Below are positions 19,349 through 27,547 of a stretch of DNA of 64,000 nucleotides, one piece after another. The stretch's first letter is position 1, and each line of letters starts with the position of its first letter. The DNA lies in the NCBI RefSeq assembly GCF_029958905.1, contig NZ_CP124613.1, positions 620,001 to 684,000 of the forward strand, given 5' to 3'. The translations under genes and the position numbers were made by a program. Under the pieces are notes generated by a model that did no database searches, was not told where the DNA came from, and was given only the letters and a program-made list of their open reading frames with translations. Origin of the DNA: Vibrio sp. YMD68 (GTDB lineage Bacteria; Pseudomonadota; Gammaproteobacteria; Enterobacterales; Vibrionaceae).

Positions 19349-19395
19349 AAGTGTTCCATATTGGTACGCGTCGACTGTTACAAAATGGAACACTT
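19349..19395. promoter_or_regulatory. Inverted-repeat upstream activating sequence
   Basis: AAGTGTTCCAT (19349-19359) and ATGGAACACTT (19385-19395) are perfect 11-bp inverted repeats about 36 bp centre to centre. They lie roughly 130-180 bp upstream of the predicted sigma-54 start site and 53 bp before the activator gene, suitable for enhancer binding and autoregulation. Confidence 0.65.
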
Positions 19396-19447
19396 ACGTA
19401 GAGCAGAATATGGGTATGTTGATTAAGTACTGATGAAGGGTTTTAAC

Positions 19448-21199
19448 ATGCAACTTCAAACGAATGAGAAACCAGAGTGGTTGAGCTCTTCATGGAATCG
19501 AAGCAGCGATGCGGGTTTAAAACAGCGACGATTACCTGAAGACATTCGCCTATCGTCTCGGCTACTTAGTGAACGAAGACGCAAAACAAAAACGGTTATC
19601 GAAGCGGTGGAGCAACTTGCTTTGCCTCTGTTTAACCAAATGTTCGCCAGGTCCGATAGCCGATTAATCTTAACTGATCCGGAAGGCGTTATTCTTTCTA
19701 GTTGGGGTCAGCCCCGTTTTAAGGAAAAGCTCACCAGCATTGCATTGGGAAGTGGAGCGTGCTGGCTTGAAAGACTCAAAGGGACGAATGCGATCGGCAC
19801 TGCGATTATTGAAGCGAAGCCGATTTCAGTGATTGGTAATCAACATTTCATTAAACAGCATCAGTTTATTAGCTGCTCAGCGAGCCCGCTATTTGATCAC
19901 CTCGGAACTATGATCGGTGTTCTAGACATTACTAGCGAGCAACAGCAGCATGACATTTCCACTCAGGTTTTGGTTCAGAACATGATTCAACGGGTTGAAA
20001 ATCACTTGTTGAACCATATCCCCCAAGGAGCAATTCGAATTGATCTCGCGTGCGAACAATCGTTACTTCATAGCGGTTGGCAAGGTATTCTGATTGCCGA
20101 TGATGAGGGGCAAGTGCTGGCGAGTAATGGTGTCGCATTGCAGCTTCTTGCCCAACCTTCAGTGGTGGGCCATTCATTGGGCGAGATATTGGATTCATCG
20201 TCTTGTTCTTCAAGGTTGGTTTTTGAAAAACAGCATTTAGAAACGCCAAAGCGCCATGTACGAACTGTCTCTGCCTCGTGTGAATTGCATCATGGAGATA
20301 GCCAAATAGAGCATGCATGGCAACAAGCAAGCAAGATTGTTGATAAAGGGATCAGCTTGCTGATTTTAGGAGAAACAGGCGTCGGAAAGAGTGAATTCGT
20401 AAAATTGCTGCATAAGCAAAGTGCTAGAAAGCGTGGACCACTCGTCACCGTAAATTGTGGTGCATTACCTAAAGACCTCATTGAATCTGAGCTTTTTGGC
20501 CATGTAGCAGGCGCTTTTACAGGGGCGAACAATAAAGGGTTTGTAGGTAAAGTTCGACAAGCGGATAAAGGCATCCTATTTTTGGATGAAATAGCTGACA
20601 TGCCCCTAGAAGCACAATGCCGTTTGTTACACGTACTGCAAGAGAAAGTGGTTGTCCCTATTGGTTCTACTCAGAGCCATAAGGTTGATATTCAGGTCAT
20701 CGCGGCGACACACAAAGATGTTGAAACCTTGGTAGAGCAGGGTGATTTTCGGCAAGATCTCTATTATCGTTTGAATGGACTGACCTTGAGCTTACCAGCC
20801 TTGCGCGATCGGCAGGACAAGCGAGCATTGATCGAGTTGATTCATCTTAAGTATGCGCCAAGATCACAAACGATTTGTGAACAACTGATGGGACTTTTAC
20901 TTAACCATAATTGGACTGGCAATATCAGGGAGCTTGATAACGTATTGAAAGTATCGACGTTGCTTGCAAGTGATGAGAATGTGCTATCAGAAGAGCATTT
21001 ACCTGAACATTTGCTGCGATACGCAAAGCACAATACTGAGAAGCAGGCGTTTCCCACGAAAGACCTCAAGACGACGCTTGATCATACATTGCTTGAAACA
21101 TTTCAAGCAACGAAAGGCAATGTGAGTAAAACCTCGAGGTTATTAGGAGTCAGTCGAAATACTATTTATCGAAAACTGAAAACACTCGGATTAATATAA
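19448..21199 (+). CDS. acoR: Sigma-54-dependent transcriptional activator, AcoR type
   Basis: 583 residues. Domain order: N-terminal helical region, GAF sensor domain (~65-185), a second PAS-like stretch (GWQGILIADDEGQVLASN), AAA+ domain (~290-500) with Walker A LGETGVGKS, the sigma-54-contacting GAFTGA loop, Walker B GILFLDEIADM and the WTGNIREL motif, then a Fis-type helix-turn-helix (GNVSKTSRLLGVSRNTIYRKLKTL). I start at MQLQTNEKPEW because GAAGGG is well spaced; five codons upstream is a second ATG. AcoR-like proteins activate acetoin or alcohol oxidation genes; the adjacent divergent aldehyde dehydrogenase with a sigma-54 promoter is the obvious target. Confidence 0.88.
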   Translation: MQLQTNEKPEWLSSSWNRSSDAGLKQRRLPEDIRLSSRLLSERRRKTKTVIEAVEQLALPLFNQMFARSDSRLILTDPEGVILSSWGQPRFKEKLTSIALGSGACWLERLKGTNAIGTAIIEAKPISVIGNQHFIKQHQFISCSASPLFDHLGTMIGVLDITSEQQQHDISTQVLVQNMIQRVENHLLNHIPQGAIRIDLACEQSLLHSGWQGILIADDEGQVLASNGVALQLLAQPSVVGHSLGEILDSSSCSSRLVFEKQHLETPKRHVRTVSASCELHHGDSQIEHAWQQASKIVDKGISLLILGETGVGKSEFVKLLHKQSARKRGPLVTVNCGALPKDLIESELFGHVAGAFTGANNKGFVGKVRQADKGILFLDEIADMPLEAQCRLLHVLQEKVVVPIGSTQSHKVDIQVIAATHKDVETLVEQGDFRQDLYYRLNGLTLSLPALRDRQDKRALIELIHLKYAPRSQTICEQLMGLLLNHNWTGNIRELDNVLKVSTLLASDENVLSEEHLPEHLLRYAKHNTEKQAFPTKDLKTTLDHTLLETFQATKGNVSKTSRLLGVSRNTIYRKLKTLGLI

Positions 21200-21309
21200 T
21201 GATAATTTAATCATTATATTAGTTTCCATTTTTTTAATATTTACTCTGCTAGAAAATAATCGAAATTTAATATTTATTAAACGCCCTATCTAGAGTTAAT
21301 TCAGTACAG

Positions 21310-21337
21310 TCCAAACGGGGTACCCCCGCGTTTTTCT
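21310..21337 (+). terminator. Possible terminator of acoR
   Basis: A GC-rich palindrome with core GGGGTACCCC (21317-21326), flanked by partly complementary bases and followed by TTTTTCT, about 110 bp after the acoR stop. The loop would be tight, so this is a weak call. Confidence 0.4.
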
Positions 21338-21367
21338 ATAATGCAGTGTATTTTTAAGCGACAAATA

Positions 21368-21383
21368 TGAGAGATTGTTCACG
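21368..21383. promoter_or_regulatory. CRP-like site upstream of the PTS operon
   Basis: TGAGA-N6-TCACG matches 8 of 10 conserved CRP positions, about 105 bp before the chbB start and just upstream of the two LacI-type operators. Confidence 0.45.
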
Positions 21384-21386
21384 AAT

Positions 21387-21422
21387 AGCACAACCGGTTG
21401 CATTAACGCAACCGGTTGTGCT
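21387..21422 (+). promoter_or_regulatory. Paired LacI-type operators forming a 15-bp hairpin
   Basis: Each arm holds CAACCGGTTG, a palindrome with the central AACCGGTT typical of LacI-family operators (21391-21400 and 21409-21418, centres 18 bp apart). The arms are also complementary over 15 bp (21387-21401 with 21408-21422) around a 6-nt loop and are followed by T-rich sequence, so the RNA would form a terminator-like structure. The LacI-type regulator at the operon's 3' end is the likely ligand. Confidence 0.65.
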
Positions 21423-21487
21423 TTTGTGCGTTGTTTTTTTTTGATACAGTTTCGCCATACTGACAAGTGATCAAAATGGAGTAAGAA

Positions 21488-21793
21488 ATGAAAAAGATTT
21501 TATTGTGCTGTAGTGCTGGTATGTCAACGAGTATGTTGGTGAGAAAAATGGAACAAGCCGCTGCTAAAAGAGGGATAGAGTGCGAAATAGAAGCGCTAGC
21601 CGTCAACGCCTTCAATGAGGTAATCGCAGATTATGATGTTTGCTTACTCGGACCACAAGTGAGATTCCAGCTGGAAGAGCTGAGTAAAACTGCCGCCGAG
21701 CACGGGAAGAATATCGCCGCGATATCGCCACAAGATTACGGGATGATGAAGGGTGATGAAGTCCTAGACCAAGCTTTAAGTTTAATTGACTAA
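21488..21793 (+). CDS. chbB: PTS lactose/cellobiose-family IIB component
   Basis: 101-residue cytoplasmic EIIB of the diacetylchitobiose/cellobiose family. It carries the active-site Cys in LLCCSAGMSTSMLVRKM (Cys8), which passes phosphate from IIA to the incoming sugar, and the GPQVRFQLEEL motif typical of ChbB/CelA. GGAGTAAGA precedes the ATG. First gene of a IIB-IIC-IIA-GH4-ChbG-LacI cluster, 91 bp before the IIC gene. Confidence 0.92.
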   Translation: MKKILLCCSAGMSTSMLVRKMEQAAAKRGIECEIEALAVNAFNEVIADYDVCLLGPQVRFQLEELSKTAAEHGKNIAAISPQDYGMMKGDEVLDQALSLID

Positions 21794-21825
21794 ATAGACT
21801 CAATAATTAAAAAAATAATAGTTAA

Positions 21826-21847
21826 CACTATATTAAAAAATATAGTG
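21826..21847 (+). promoter_or_regulatory. Intercistronic hairpin between IIB and IIC genes
   Basis: CACTATATT-AAAA-AATATAGTG, a perfect 9-bp stem in the 91-bp gap. It has no U-run, so it is more likely an mRNA processing or stability element than a terminator. Confidence 0.5.
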
Positions 21848-21884
21848 CGGGTTCGTTCGTTCAAAATATATAAGGATTTATACT

Positions 21885-23219
21885 ATGAAGCTTTATGATG
21901 CGATAATAGGGTTCGTTGAAAAACGTATCGCGCCATTAGCCGCTAAGGTTGGAAACCAGCCTCATGTTAGAGCAATGCGAGATGGGTTTATTGTGGCAAT
22001 GCCATTTATTATTGTCGGCAGTTTTATTTTAATCTTTGCCTTTCCTCCGTTTGGTGAAGATACACAAAATGCGTTTGGCCGAGTCTGGCTTGATTTTGCA
22101 ACCCAAAACTTTGATGTCATTATGATGCCGTTTAATATGTCGATGGGCATAATGACAATATTTGTGTCTCTAGGCGTGGCATACAGTTTGGCGAAAGCTT
22201 ATAAAATGGATGGCATCACCAGTGCGGTGTTGTCACTAATGAGTTTTTTACTGGTTGCTTCTCCTGCTACAGATGGGGCATTGTCTATGTCTCATATGGG
22301 CGGAACGGGTATTTTTACTGCGGTAATGTGCGCATTTTTCTCTGTAGAGCTATACCGCTTTATGAAGAAGCACAATATTACCATTCGCATGCCAGAGCAG
22401 GTTCCACCAGCGATTGCTCGTTCCTTTGAAGTCTTGCTACCAGTATTAGCCATTTTCGTCACTCTTTATCCACTCAGCCTGTTTGTCCAAGCAGAATTCG
22501 ACATGCTGATTCCCGATGCTGTGATGGCCATGTTTAAACCTCTGATCAGTGCATCTAATACGCTGCCTGCTATCATCGGTGCTTTGTTGGTCTGTCAACT
22601 GCTATGGTTTGCTGGTATTCATGGTGCCGCGATTGTTGTTGGCCTACTGTCTCCTATTTTCTTAACCAATATTGGCGCGAACATTGATGCGTTTGTTAAC
22701 GATCAGCCAGTACAAAACATCTTCACTCAACCTTTCTGGGATTTCTATATTTTCATTGGTGGCTCAGGTGCAACTCTAGCCCTCGTCATACTGATGTCAT
22801 TCAGCCGCTCTGCTCACCTCAAAAGTATCGGTCGCATGAGTGCTGTTCCTGGTTTCTTCCAGATCAACGAACCGGTTATTTTTGGTAGCCCGATTGTTAT
22901 GAACCCAATCCTATTCATTCCATTTGTTTTCGCTCCAATTATCAACGCAACGATAGCGTACTTCGCTGTGCATGTTGGATTTGTGGGTATGGGTGTGGCG
23001 ACAACACCATGGACAACGCCAGCGCTTATCGGTGCGTCGTGGGGATCTGGTTGGACATTTGCTCCTGTTCTTCTTGTTATCGGGTTGCTGATCCTTGACT
23101 TGTTCCTATACCTGCCATTTTTCAAAATGTTTGAAAAGCAGCTCTTAGAACAAGAAAAAGAGGCCGCGACTGAAAGTAAAACCTCGTCATCGAAAGTCGG
23201 TAAAGCGGCAACAGCATAA
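21885..23219 (+). CDS. chbC: PTS lactose/cellobiose-family IIC permease
   Basis: 444-residue membrane component with about ten hydrophobic segments, forming the sugar channel of the phosphotransferase system. Family marks: N-terminal RAMRDGFIVAMPFIIVGSFILI, the substrate-binding region PGFFQINEPVIFGSPIVMNP and the preceding GGSGATLALVILM. AAGGATTTAT is ahead of the ATG. A short Lys/Ser-rich tail follows the last helix. The substrate could be cellobiose, N,N'-diacetylchitobiose or a related beta-glucoside; the sequence alone does not decide. Confidence 0.92.
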   Translation: MKLYDAIIGFVEKRIAPLAAKVGNQPHVRAMRDGFIVAMPFIIVGSFILIFAFPPFGEDTQNAFGRVWLDFATQNFDVIMMPFNMSMGIMTIFVSLGVAYSLAKAYKMDGITSAVLSLMSFLLVASPATDGALSMSHMGGTGIFTAVMCAFFSVELYRFMKKHNITIRMPEQVPPAIARSFEVLLPVLAIFVTLYPLSLFVQAEFDMLIPDAVMAMFKPLISASNTLPAIIGALLVCQLLWFAGIHGAAIVVGLLSPIFLTNIGANIDAFVNDQPVQNIFTQPFWDFYIFIGGSGATLALVILMSFSRSAHLKSIGRMSAVPGFFQINEPVIFGSPIVMNPILFIPFVFAPIINATIAYFAVHVGFVGMGVATTPWTTPALIGASWGSGWTFAPVLLVIGLLILDLFLYLPFFKMFEKQLLEQEKEAATESKTSSSKVGKAATA

Positions 23220-23240
23220 ACAATATTGTGCTGCTGGATG

Positions 23241-23323
23241 ACTTAAGCCTGAACACTTAGATATTAAAACTTAGAGATTAAAACCTAGAGATTAAAACCT
23301 AGATCTGAAGACTTAAGCATGAA
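23241..23323 (+). repeat. Nested short repeats in the IIC-IIA gap
   Basis: Three tandem 14-bp units ATTAAAAC(T/C)TAGA(G/T) at 23263-23304, flanked on both sides by a 13-bp near-copy ACTTAAGC(C/A)TGAA (23241-23253, 23311-23323). Confidence 0.85.
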
Positions 23324-23354
23324 GGCAGCCAACTTTTAAATTTGGGAGAGAATC

Positions 23355-23663
23355 GTGGATCAAGAATTAGTGGTAATGGAAATTATTTGTAACGCAGGCG
23401 AGGCGAGAAGCCTCTGTTATGAAGCGCTGCGTTTATCAAGAGAGAATGACTTTGAAGGAGCAGAAAAAACACTGCTTCAAGCCAAAGAGTGTTTAAACAG
23501 AGCGCACTTAACGCAAACTCAGTTGATTGAACAAGATCAAGGGGAAGGCAAAGTCGCGATGACATTGGTGATGGTTCACGCTCAAGATCATCTGATGACC
23601 ACCATTCTGGCCCAAGAAATGGCAACAGAAATGGTCGCATTGCATAAATTAATCGCTAAGTAA
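23355..23663 (+). CDS. chbA: PTS lactose/cellobiose-family IIA component
   Basis: 102-residue all-helical EIIA, the first phosphate acceptor from HPr. The phosphorylated His lies in MTLVMVHAQDHLMTTILAQE, the family signature, and NAGEARSLCYEALRLSRENDFEGAE matches ChbA. The start is GTG, with GGGAGAG ahead; the next in-frame ATG (8th codon) would remove a conserved N-terminal stretch. It follows the IIC gene after 135 bp occupied by tandem repeats. Confidence 0.9.
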   Translation: MDQELVVMEIICNAGEARSLCYEALRLSRENDFEGAEKTLLQAKECLNRAHLTQTQLIEQDQGEGKVAMTLVMVHAQDHLMTTILAQEMATEMVALHKLIAK

Positions 23664-23672
23664 GGAACAATC

Positions 23673-25016
23673 ATGGCTAAAGGATCATTAAAACTCGCCA
23701 TCATCGGTGGCGGCAGTAGCTATACGCCCGAGTTGGTTGAAGGTGTATTGAAAAGACTGGAATTTTTGCCTGTAAAAGAAATCCACTTTGTTGATATTGA
23801 ATCAGGTAAAAAGAAGCTAGAGATCATTGAATCGCTATCAAAAAGAATGGTGGCAAAGGTTAATGCCAACATTGTAATAAAAGCTGGATTCGACCGTAGA
23901 GAAGCGATCAAAGATGCTGATTTCGTTATGACTCAGTTCCGAGTGGGTGGTCTAAACGCCAGAGCCAGCGATGAACGCATTCCATTAAAGTATGATGTGA
24001 TTGGGCAAGAAACCACGGGCCCTGGTGGGTTTGCTAAAGCGTTGCGTACTATTCCTGTCATTCTGGATATTTGTAAAGACATCGAAGAGTTGGCACCCAA
24101 TGCATGGATGCTCAATTTCACTAATCCTGCGGGGTTGGTAACGGAAGCCATTGCCAAGTACAGCAAAGTCAAAAGTATTGGTTTATGTAATGTCCCTGTT
24201 TCAATGCAGATGATGATTGCAGAAATGATGGAATGTGAGCCTAGCGAATTGCAATTGGAGTTTGCAGGTTTGAACCATCTTGTTTGGGTAAATAAAGCAT
24301 GGCTGAAAGGCGAAGACATCACTGCAACGGTTTTGCAAAAAGTGGGTGATGGCGCGAACTTTAGTATGACGAACATCTTCGAAGAACCTTGGGACCCTGA
24401 TTTTCTTGAGGCACTTGGGGCGATACCTTGCCCTTACCATCGTTACTTCTATCAAACCGATGCTATGCTAGCAGAAGAAAAACAGAGCTCTAAAGAGCAA
24501 GGCACTCGAGCAGAGCAGGTGATGGCCACAGAAAAAGCGTTGTTTGAGCTTTATCAAGATGAAAGCTTGGCTGAGAAACCTAAGCAGCTAGAAGAACGTG
24601 GTGGTGCTTATTATTCGGACGCTTCACTCAACCTTGTCGATGCCATTTACAATAACAAAAACGGCATTCACGTTGTCAATGTATTGAATAATGGAGCCAT
24701 CAGTAGCTTACCGCATGACGCTGTCATTGAGTGTAGTGCTGTTGTTGGAAGTTGGGGAGCGAAACCTTTAGCGGTGGGCAATCTTTCGCCTAAAATTAGT
24801 GGGTTACTACACCAGGTAAAAGCGTACGAGCAATTGGCGATCGAAGCCGCCGTTCATGGTGATAAAAATCAAGCGTTAATGGCGTTAGCAGCGAATCCGT
24901 TAGTGCCTGATATTACGAGAGCCAAAGCGATTTTGAATGATATCTTAAAGGAAAACTCAGATTATCTGCCTCAGTTTAAACAAGAGTCACCTGGTCAAAA
25001 CAAACAATCTGGCTAA
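23673..25016 (+). CDS. chbF: GH4 6-phospho-beta-glucosidase / phospho-chitobiase
   Basis: 447-residue glycoside hydrolase family 4 enzyme that uses NAD+ and a divalent metal to cleave the phosphorylated disaccharide delivered by the PTS. Visible: dinucleotide fold LAIIGGGSSYTPELVEG, the FRVGGLNARASDERIPLKYDVIGQETTGPGG block, metal-binding Cys-Asn in GLCNVPVSMQ and His in FAGLNHLVWV. The length equals E. coli ChbF (450). Preceded by AAGGAAC, 9 bp after chbA, so co-transcribed. Both phospho-cellobiose and deacetylated phospho-chitobiose are substrates within the family. Confidence 0.92.
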   Translation: MAKGSLKLAIIGGGSSYTPELVEGVLKRLEFLPVKEIHFVDIESGKKKLEIIESLSKRMVAKVNANIVIKAGFDRREAIKDADFVMTQFRVGGLNARASDERIPLKYDVIGQETTGPGGFAKALRTIPVILDICKDIEELAPNAWMLNFTNPAGLVTEAIAKYSKVKSIGLCNVPVSMQMMIAEMMECEPSELQLEFAGLNHLVWVNKAWLKGEDITATVLQKVGDGANFSMTNIFEEPWDPDFLEALGAIPCPYHRYFYQTDAMLAEEKQSSKEQGTRAEQVMATEKALFELYQDESLAEKPKQLEERGGAYYSDASLNLVDAIYNNKNGIHVVNVLNNGAISSLPHDAVIECSAVVGSWGAKPLAVGNLSPKISGLLHQVKAYEQLAIEAAVHGDKNQALMALAANPLVPDITRAKAILNDILKENSDYLPQFKQESPGQNKQSG

Positions 25017-25061
25017 GAAAATAATCTGGGGTAAGTGAATGTCGTTTTTCTCGGGGGGAAT

Positions 25062-25820
25062 ATGAAAGTTATATTTAATGCTGATGATTTTGGGCTGACG
25101 GAAGGCGTCAACAACGGCATTGTGGAATCTCATCGAAATGGTGTCGTTAATTCAACAACCATGATGGTCGGTGTTGCATCGGAGGAGCATGCACTGACTT
25201 TATCGCGAGAATACCCAAACTTAAAAGTGGGGTTACACCTAAGATTTACAATGGGCGCCCCATTAACCAACCATGCTTGCCTTTATGGCGAGGATGGCCA
25301 CTTTCCCGGTTTGGACACGTTTTGGGATAAACAAGATTTCGAGACGAATGCCGTGCATGATGAAGTGGTCGCACAGGTGGAATACTTTCTATCGATGGGC
25401 CTTTCATTGAGCCACATTGATAGCCACCACCATGCGCATAGCCATCCTCAAATTGGCCCGGTTGTGGAGAAAGTTGCCAAGCTTTATGGCGTTCCTGTTC
25501 GTGGTTTTGGAGGTATGGGTATCGAAATAGACGGTTGTCGGTACCTTTTTACCGATAAATTTTATGGAGATCAGGTCGATCTCGACACGCTCATTGTTCA
25601 CCTATTAAGTTTGAAAGGGACCTATGATTTAGTCGAAGTGATGTGTCACCCAGCGATTGTTGATGATGCATTAGAGCAAGTCAGTAGTTACCGAGAGCCT
25701 AGACACAAGGAATTAACCATCCTAACCGATCCTCGCTTAAAAGAGAGGTTGCTTACTCGTGGTATAAAAATCACAGATTATTCTGAGTTAGATTTTATGC
25801 ATCATAAAGACTGTGTATGA
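25062..25820 (+). CDS. chbG: Chitooligosaccharide deacetylase ChbG (YdjC family)
   Basis: 252-residue YdjC-fold carbohydrate deacetylase. The metal site is visible as NADDFG at the N-terminus and DSHHHAHSHPQ in the middle, with a further MCHPAIVDD. In E. coli ChbG removes one acetyl group from phospho-chitobiose so that ChbF can hydrolyse it; its presence argues that the operon handles chitobiose and not only cellobiose. I start at MKVIFNADDFG, preceded by GGGGGGAAT, and reject a GTG start nine codons earlier. Confidence 0.9.
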   Translation: MKVIFNADDFGLTEGVNNGIVESHRNGVVNSTTMMVGVASEEHALTLSREYPNLKVGLHLRFTMGAPLTNHACLYGEDGHFPGLDTFWDKQDFETNAVHDEVVAQVEYFLSMGLSLSHIDSHHHAHSHPQIGPVVEKVAKLYGVPVRGFGGMGIEIDGCRYLFTDKFYGDQVDLDTLIVHLLSLKGTYDLVEVMCHPAIVDDALEQVSSYREPRHKELTILTDPRLKERLLTRGIKITDYSELDFMHHKDCV

Positions 25821-25825
25821 TTAAG

Positions 25826-25872
25826 GCAGCCAGTAGCGATCCCCCTAGATCACCTTTCGCATGACTGGCTGT
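25826..25872 (+). other. Inverted repeat after chbG
   Basis: CAGCCAGT (25827-25834) and ACTGGCTG (25864-25871) are perfect complements around a 29-nt loop, directly after the chbG stop and before the LacI-type gene. It may act as a partial terminator or an RNA stability element; there is no adjacent U-run. Confidence 0.45.
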
Positions 25873-25912
25873 CACTTTATGCTTTTTAAACCTATGAGAA
25901 CTCAACGCAATT

Positions 25913-26911
25913 ATGGCTAGAATTAAAGATGTAGCAGAGCTGGCGGGCGTCAATCGTTCCACGGTATCGCGAATTATTAATGGGGAAGGCAAGTTTCGCG
26001 AAGAAACAAAAATGAAAGTTGAACGTGCAATGGCGGAATTGAACTACAGACCCAGTGCAATAGCACGTTCATTAGCAACATCCTCTTCGAACATGATGGG
26101 TTTACTGGTGACCTATTACACCGGTGGTTTCTTTGGAGAGATGATGAACCAGGTTCAAGCAGAACTTGATTCACACAACAAGTTTTTGATTACTGCCCAA
26201 GGTCACCATACCGCAGAAGGTGAACGAGAAGCGATTCGTCGTTTCCATGACTTACGTTGTGATGGCTACGTGTTACACAGTCGCCATTTAACGGATGACG
26301 AGCTAAGAGAACTCGCAAAGGAATCGACGCCGTTTGTGTTACTAGACCGAGAAGTCAAAGGTTTGGAAGAACGATGTGTGACTTTCAATCATTACGAGGC
26401 CAGCGCTTTAGCGGTAAAGAGGCTCATTGATCTTGGACATGAGCGGATAGGTTGTATTTCAGGTCCTAACTCTCGATTTAATAGCATCCAAAGAAAAGAG
26501 GGGTACGTCGATACGATGCGCATAGCTGGATTATCGACCAGTGAATCACTTATCGCCGAAGGGGACTACAGCCGAGCAAGCGGTTATTTAGCGGCAGAGG
26601 CACTATTAAAGCAACATCCCGACCTCACGGCTATTTACTCGTGCAGTGAAGAGATGACCGGTGGTGCCGTTCAGTATTTGCACGAACATTCTATTCAAAT
26701 TCCGGCGCAAGTTTCTTTAATGAGCTTTGACAGCGTCGACTTATGCGAGGCTTTGTATCCTAAGGTATCCGCAGTGCACTTTCCGATCAGTCAGATGGCA
26801 AGAGTCGCGGTTCAGCGCCTCATGGCGCTCATCAATAAGGAACAAGTCGGAACTCAAGTGACATTTACAGCAGAGCTGAAACTGCGAAGTGCTGAAATCA
26901 GACTCAAATAA
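25913..26911 (+). CDS. LacI-family repressor of the PTS operon
   Basis: 332-residue LacI/GalR regulator. N-terminal helix-turn-helix (IKDVAELAGVNRSTVSRIINGEGKF, residues 4-28), hinge helix near RPSAIARSLAT, then a periplasmic-binding-protein-like effector domain. It is the last gene of the PTS cluster, 92 bp after chbG. E. coli controls chb with the AraC-type ChbR instead, so this LacI-type control is a different arrangement; AscG is a closer functional parallel. The two CAACCGGTTG palindromes upstream of chbB are its probable targets. Confidence 0.85.
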   Translation: MARIKDVAELAGVNRSTVSRIINGEGKFREETKMKVERAMAELNYRPSAIARSLATSSSNMMGLLVTYYTGGFFGEMMNQVQAELDSHNKFLITAQGHHTAEGEREAIRRFHDLRCDGYVLHSRHLTDDELRELAKESTPFVLLDREVKGLEERCVTFNHYEASALAVKRLIDLGHERIGCISGPNSRFNSIQRKEGYVDTMRIAGLSTSESLIAEGDYSRASGYLAAEALLKQHPDLTAIYSCSEEMTGGAVQYLHEHSIQIPAQVSLMSFDSVDLCEALYPKVSAVHFPISQMARVAVQRLMALINKEQVGTQVTFTAELKLRSAEIRLK

Positions 26912-27097
26912 ATCGGCCGCAGACACAAACTCTTCCTGTTCTCTTAAAGAGCCGTTACTGAACGTGCTCATTATTATTGTCTATTTCGGATCACTTTAGC
27001 CTGTTTGTGAACATTCGTTTTGCGAACAACCTGTTGTATTGTCTCTACACAGTTTCTTCTCGACATATCATTGCCGCAATACTTTGTTCTTTTAACA

Positions 27098-27153
27098 ACA
27101 GTAACTTAACGACAGCCACTTAAAAATAGCCACTTAAAAACAGCGATTCAAAG
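27098..27153. repeat. 14-bp degenerate tandem repeat, four units
   Basis: Units starting at 27098, 27112, 27126 and 27140; the two central ones differ at one base (ACAGCCACTTAAAA and ATAGCCACTTAAAA). Intergenic, next to the small gene at 27176. Confidence 0.75.
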
Positions 27154-27175
27154 CTTGCGGCTAAATAATCCAGAC

Positions 27176-27313
27176 TTAGAATCCGCCTTTTTTCTGGGCG
27201 TCTTTGACCAATTTCTGGCGGTGCTGCTCCTGCTCTGATTGATGAGATCGTTCAGTCGCTTTGCTGTCCACAGAGTTTTTTCGGTCTAATACAAAATACT
27301 TGTTCGTCGTCAT
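27176..27313 (-). CDS. Small hydrophilic protein, 45 residues
   Basis: A short frame with a good ribosome binding site (AAGGTGATCGAT before ATG). The protein begins MTTNKYFVLDRKNSVDSKAT and ends LVKDAQKKGGF. It is highly charged, rich in Gln, Lys and Glu, with no signal peptide or membrane segment, and probably forms a single helix. I know of no function. It sits alone on the minus strand in a 636-bp gap. Coding character rests on the binding site and amino-acid composition, so confidence is moderate. Confidence 0.5.
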   Translation of the reverse strand: MTTNKYFVLDRKNSVDSKATERSHQSEQEQHRQKLVKDAQKKGGF

Positions 27314-27547
27314 ATCGATCACCTTCTAATTTAATGTCAAAAATATAAGGTCTTATATCGGAGTGCACATCCACCACTTTTAAAGTTTAGACGGTGTAGA
27401 TAAAAGTATGAATTTAGCGGCCATTAAGTTGAGATTGGAGGTAACGGTGGCGTAGATAGGATGAGATATGGTTGTGTATTAAAACTAGGATGAGGGATTT
27501 GCTATACTGATCGTCTAGATTAAACGACATAGTCCACCATCATTGTC

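Noticed and set aside
17622..21199. Aldehyde dehydrogenase as the missing lactaldehyde dehydrogenase of the fucose pathway
   Set aside because: It groups by motif with AldB/AcoD-type enzymes and has its own sigma-54 regulator; nothing links it to the fuc operon beyond being 8 kb away.
21310..21422. Small RNA gene between acoR and chbB
   Set aside because: Two hairpins exist, but no clear promoter was found between them; operator and terminator roles explain them as well.
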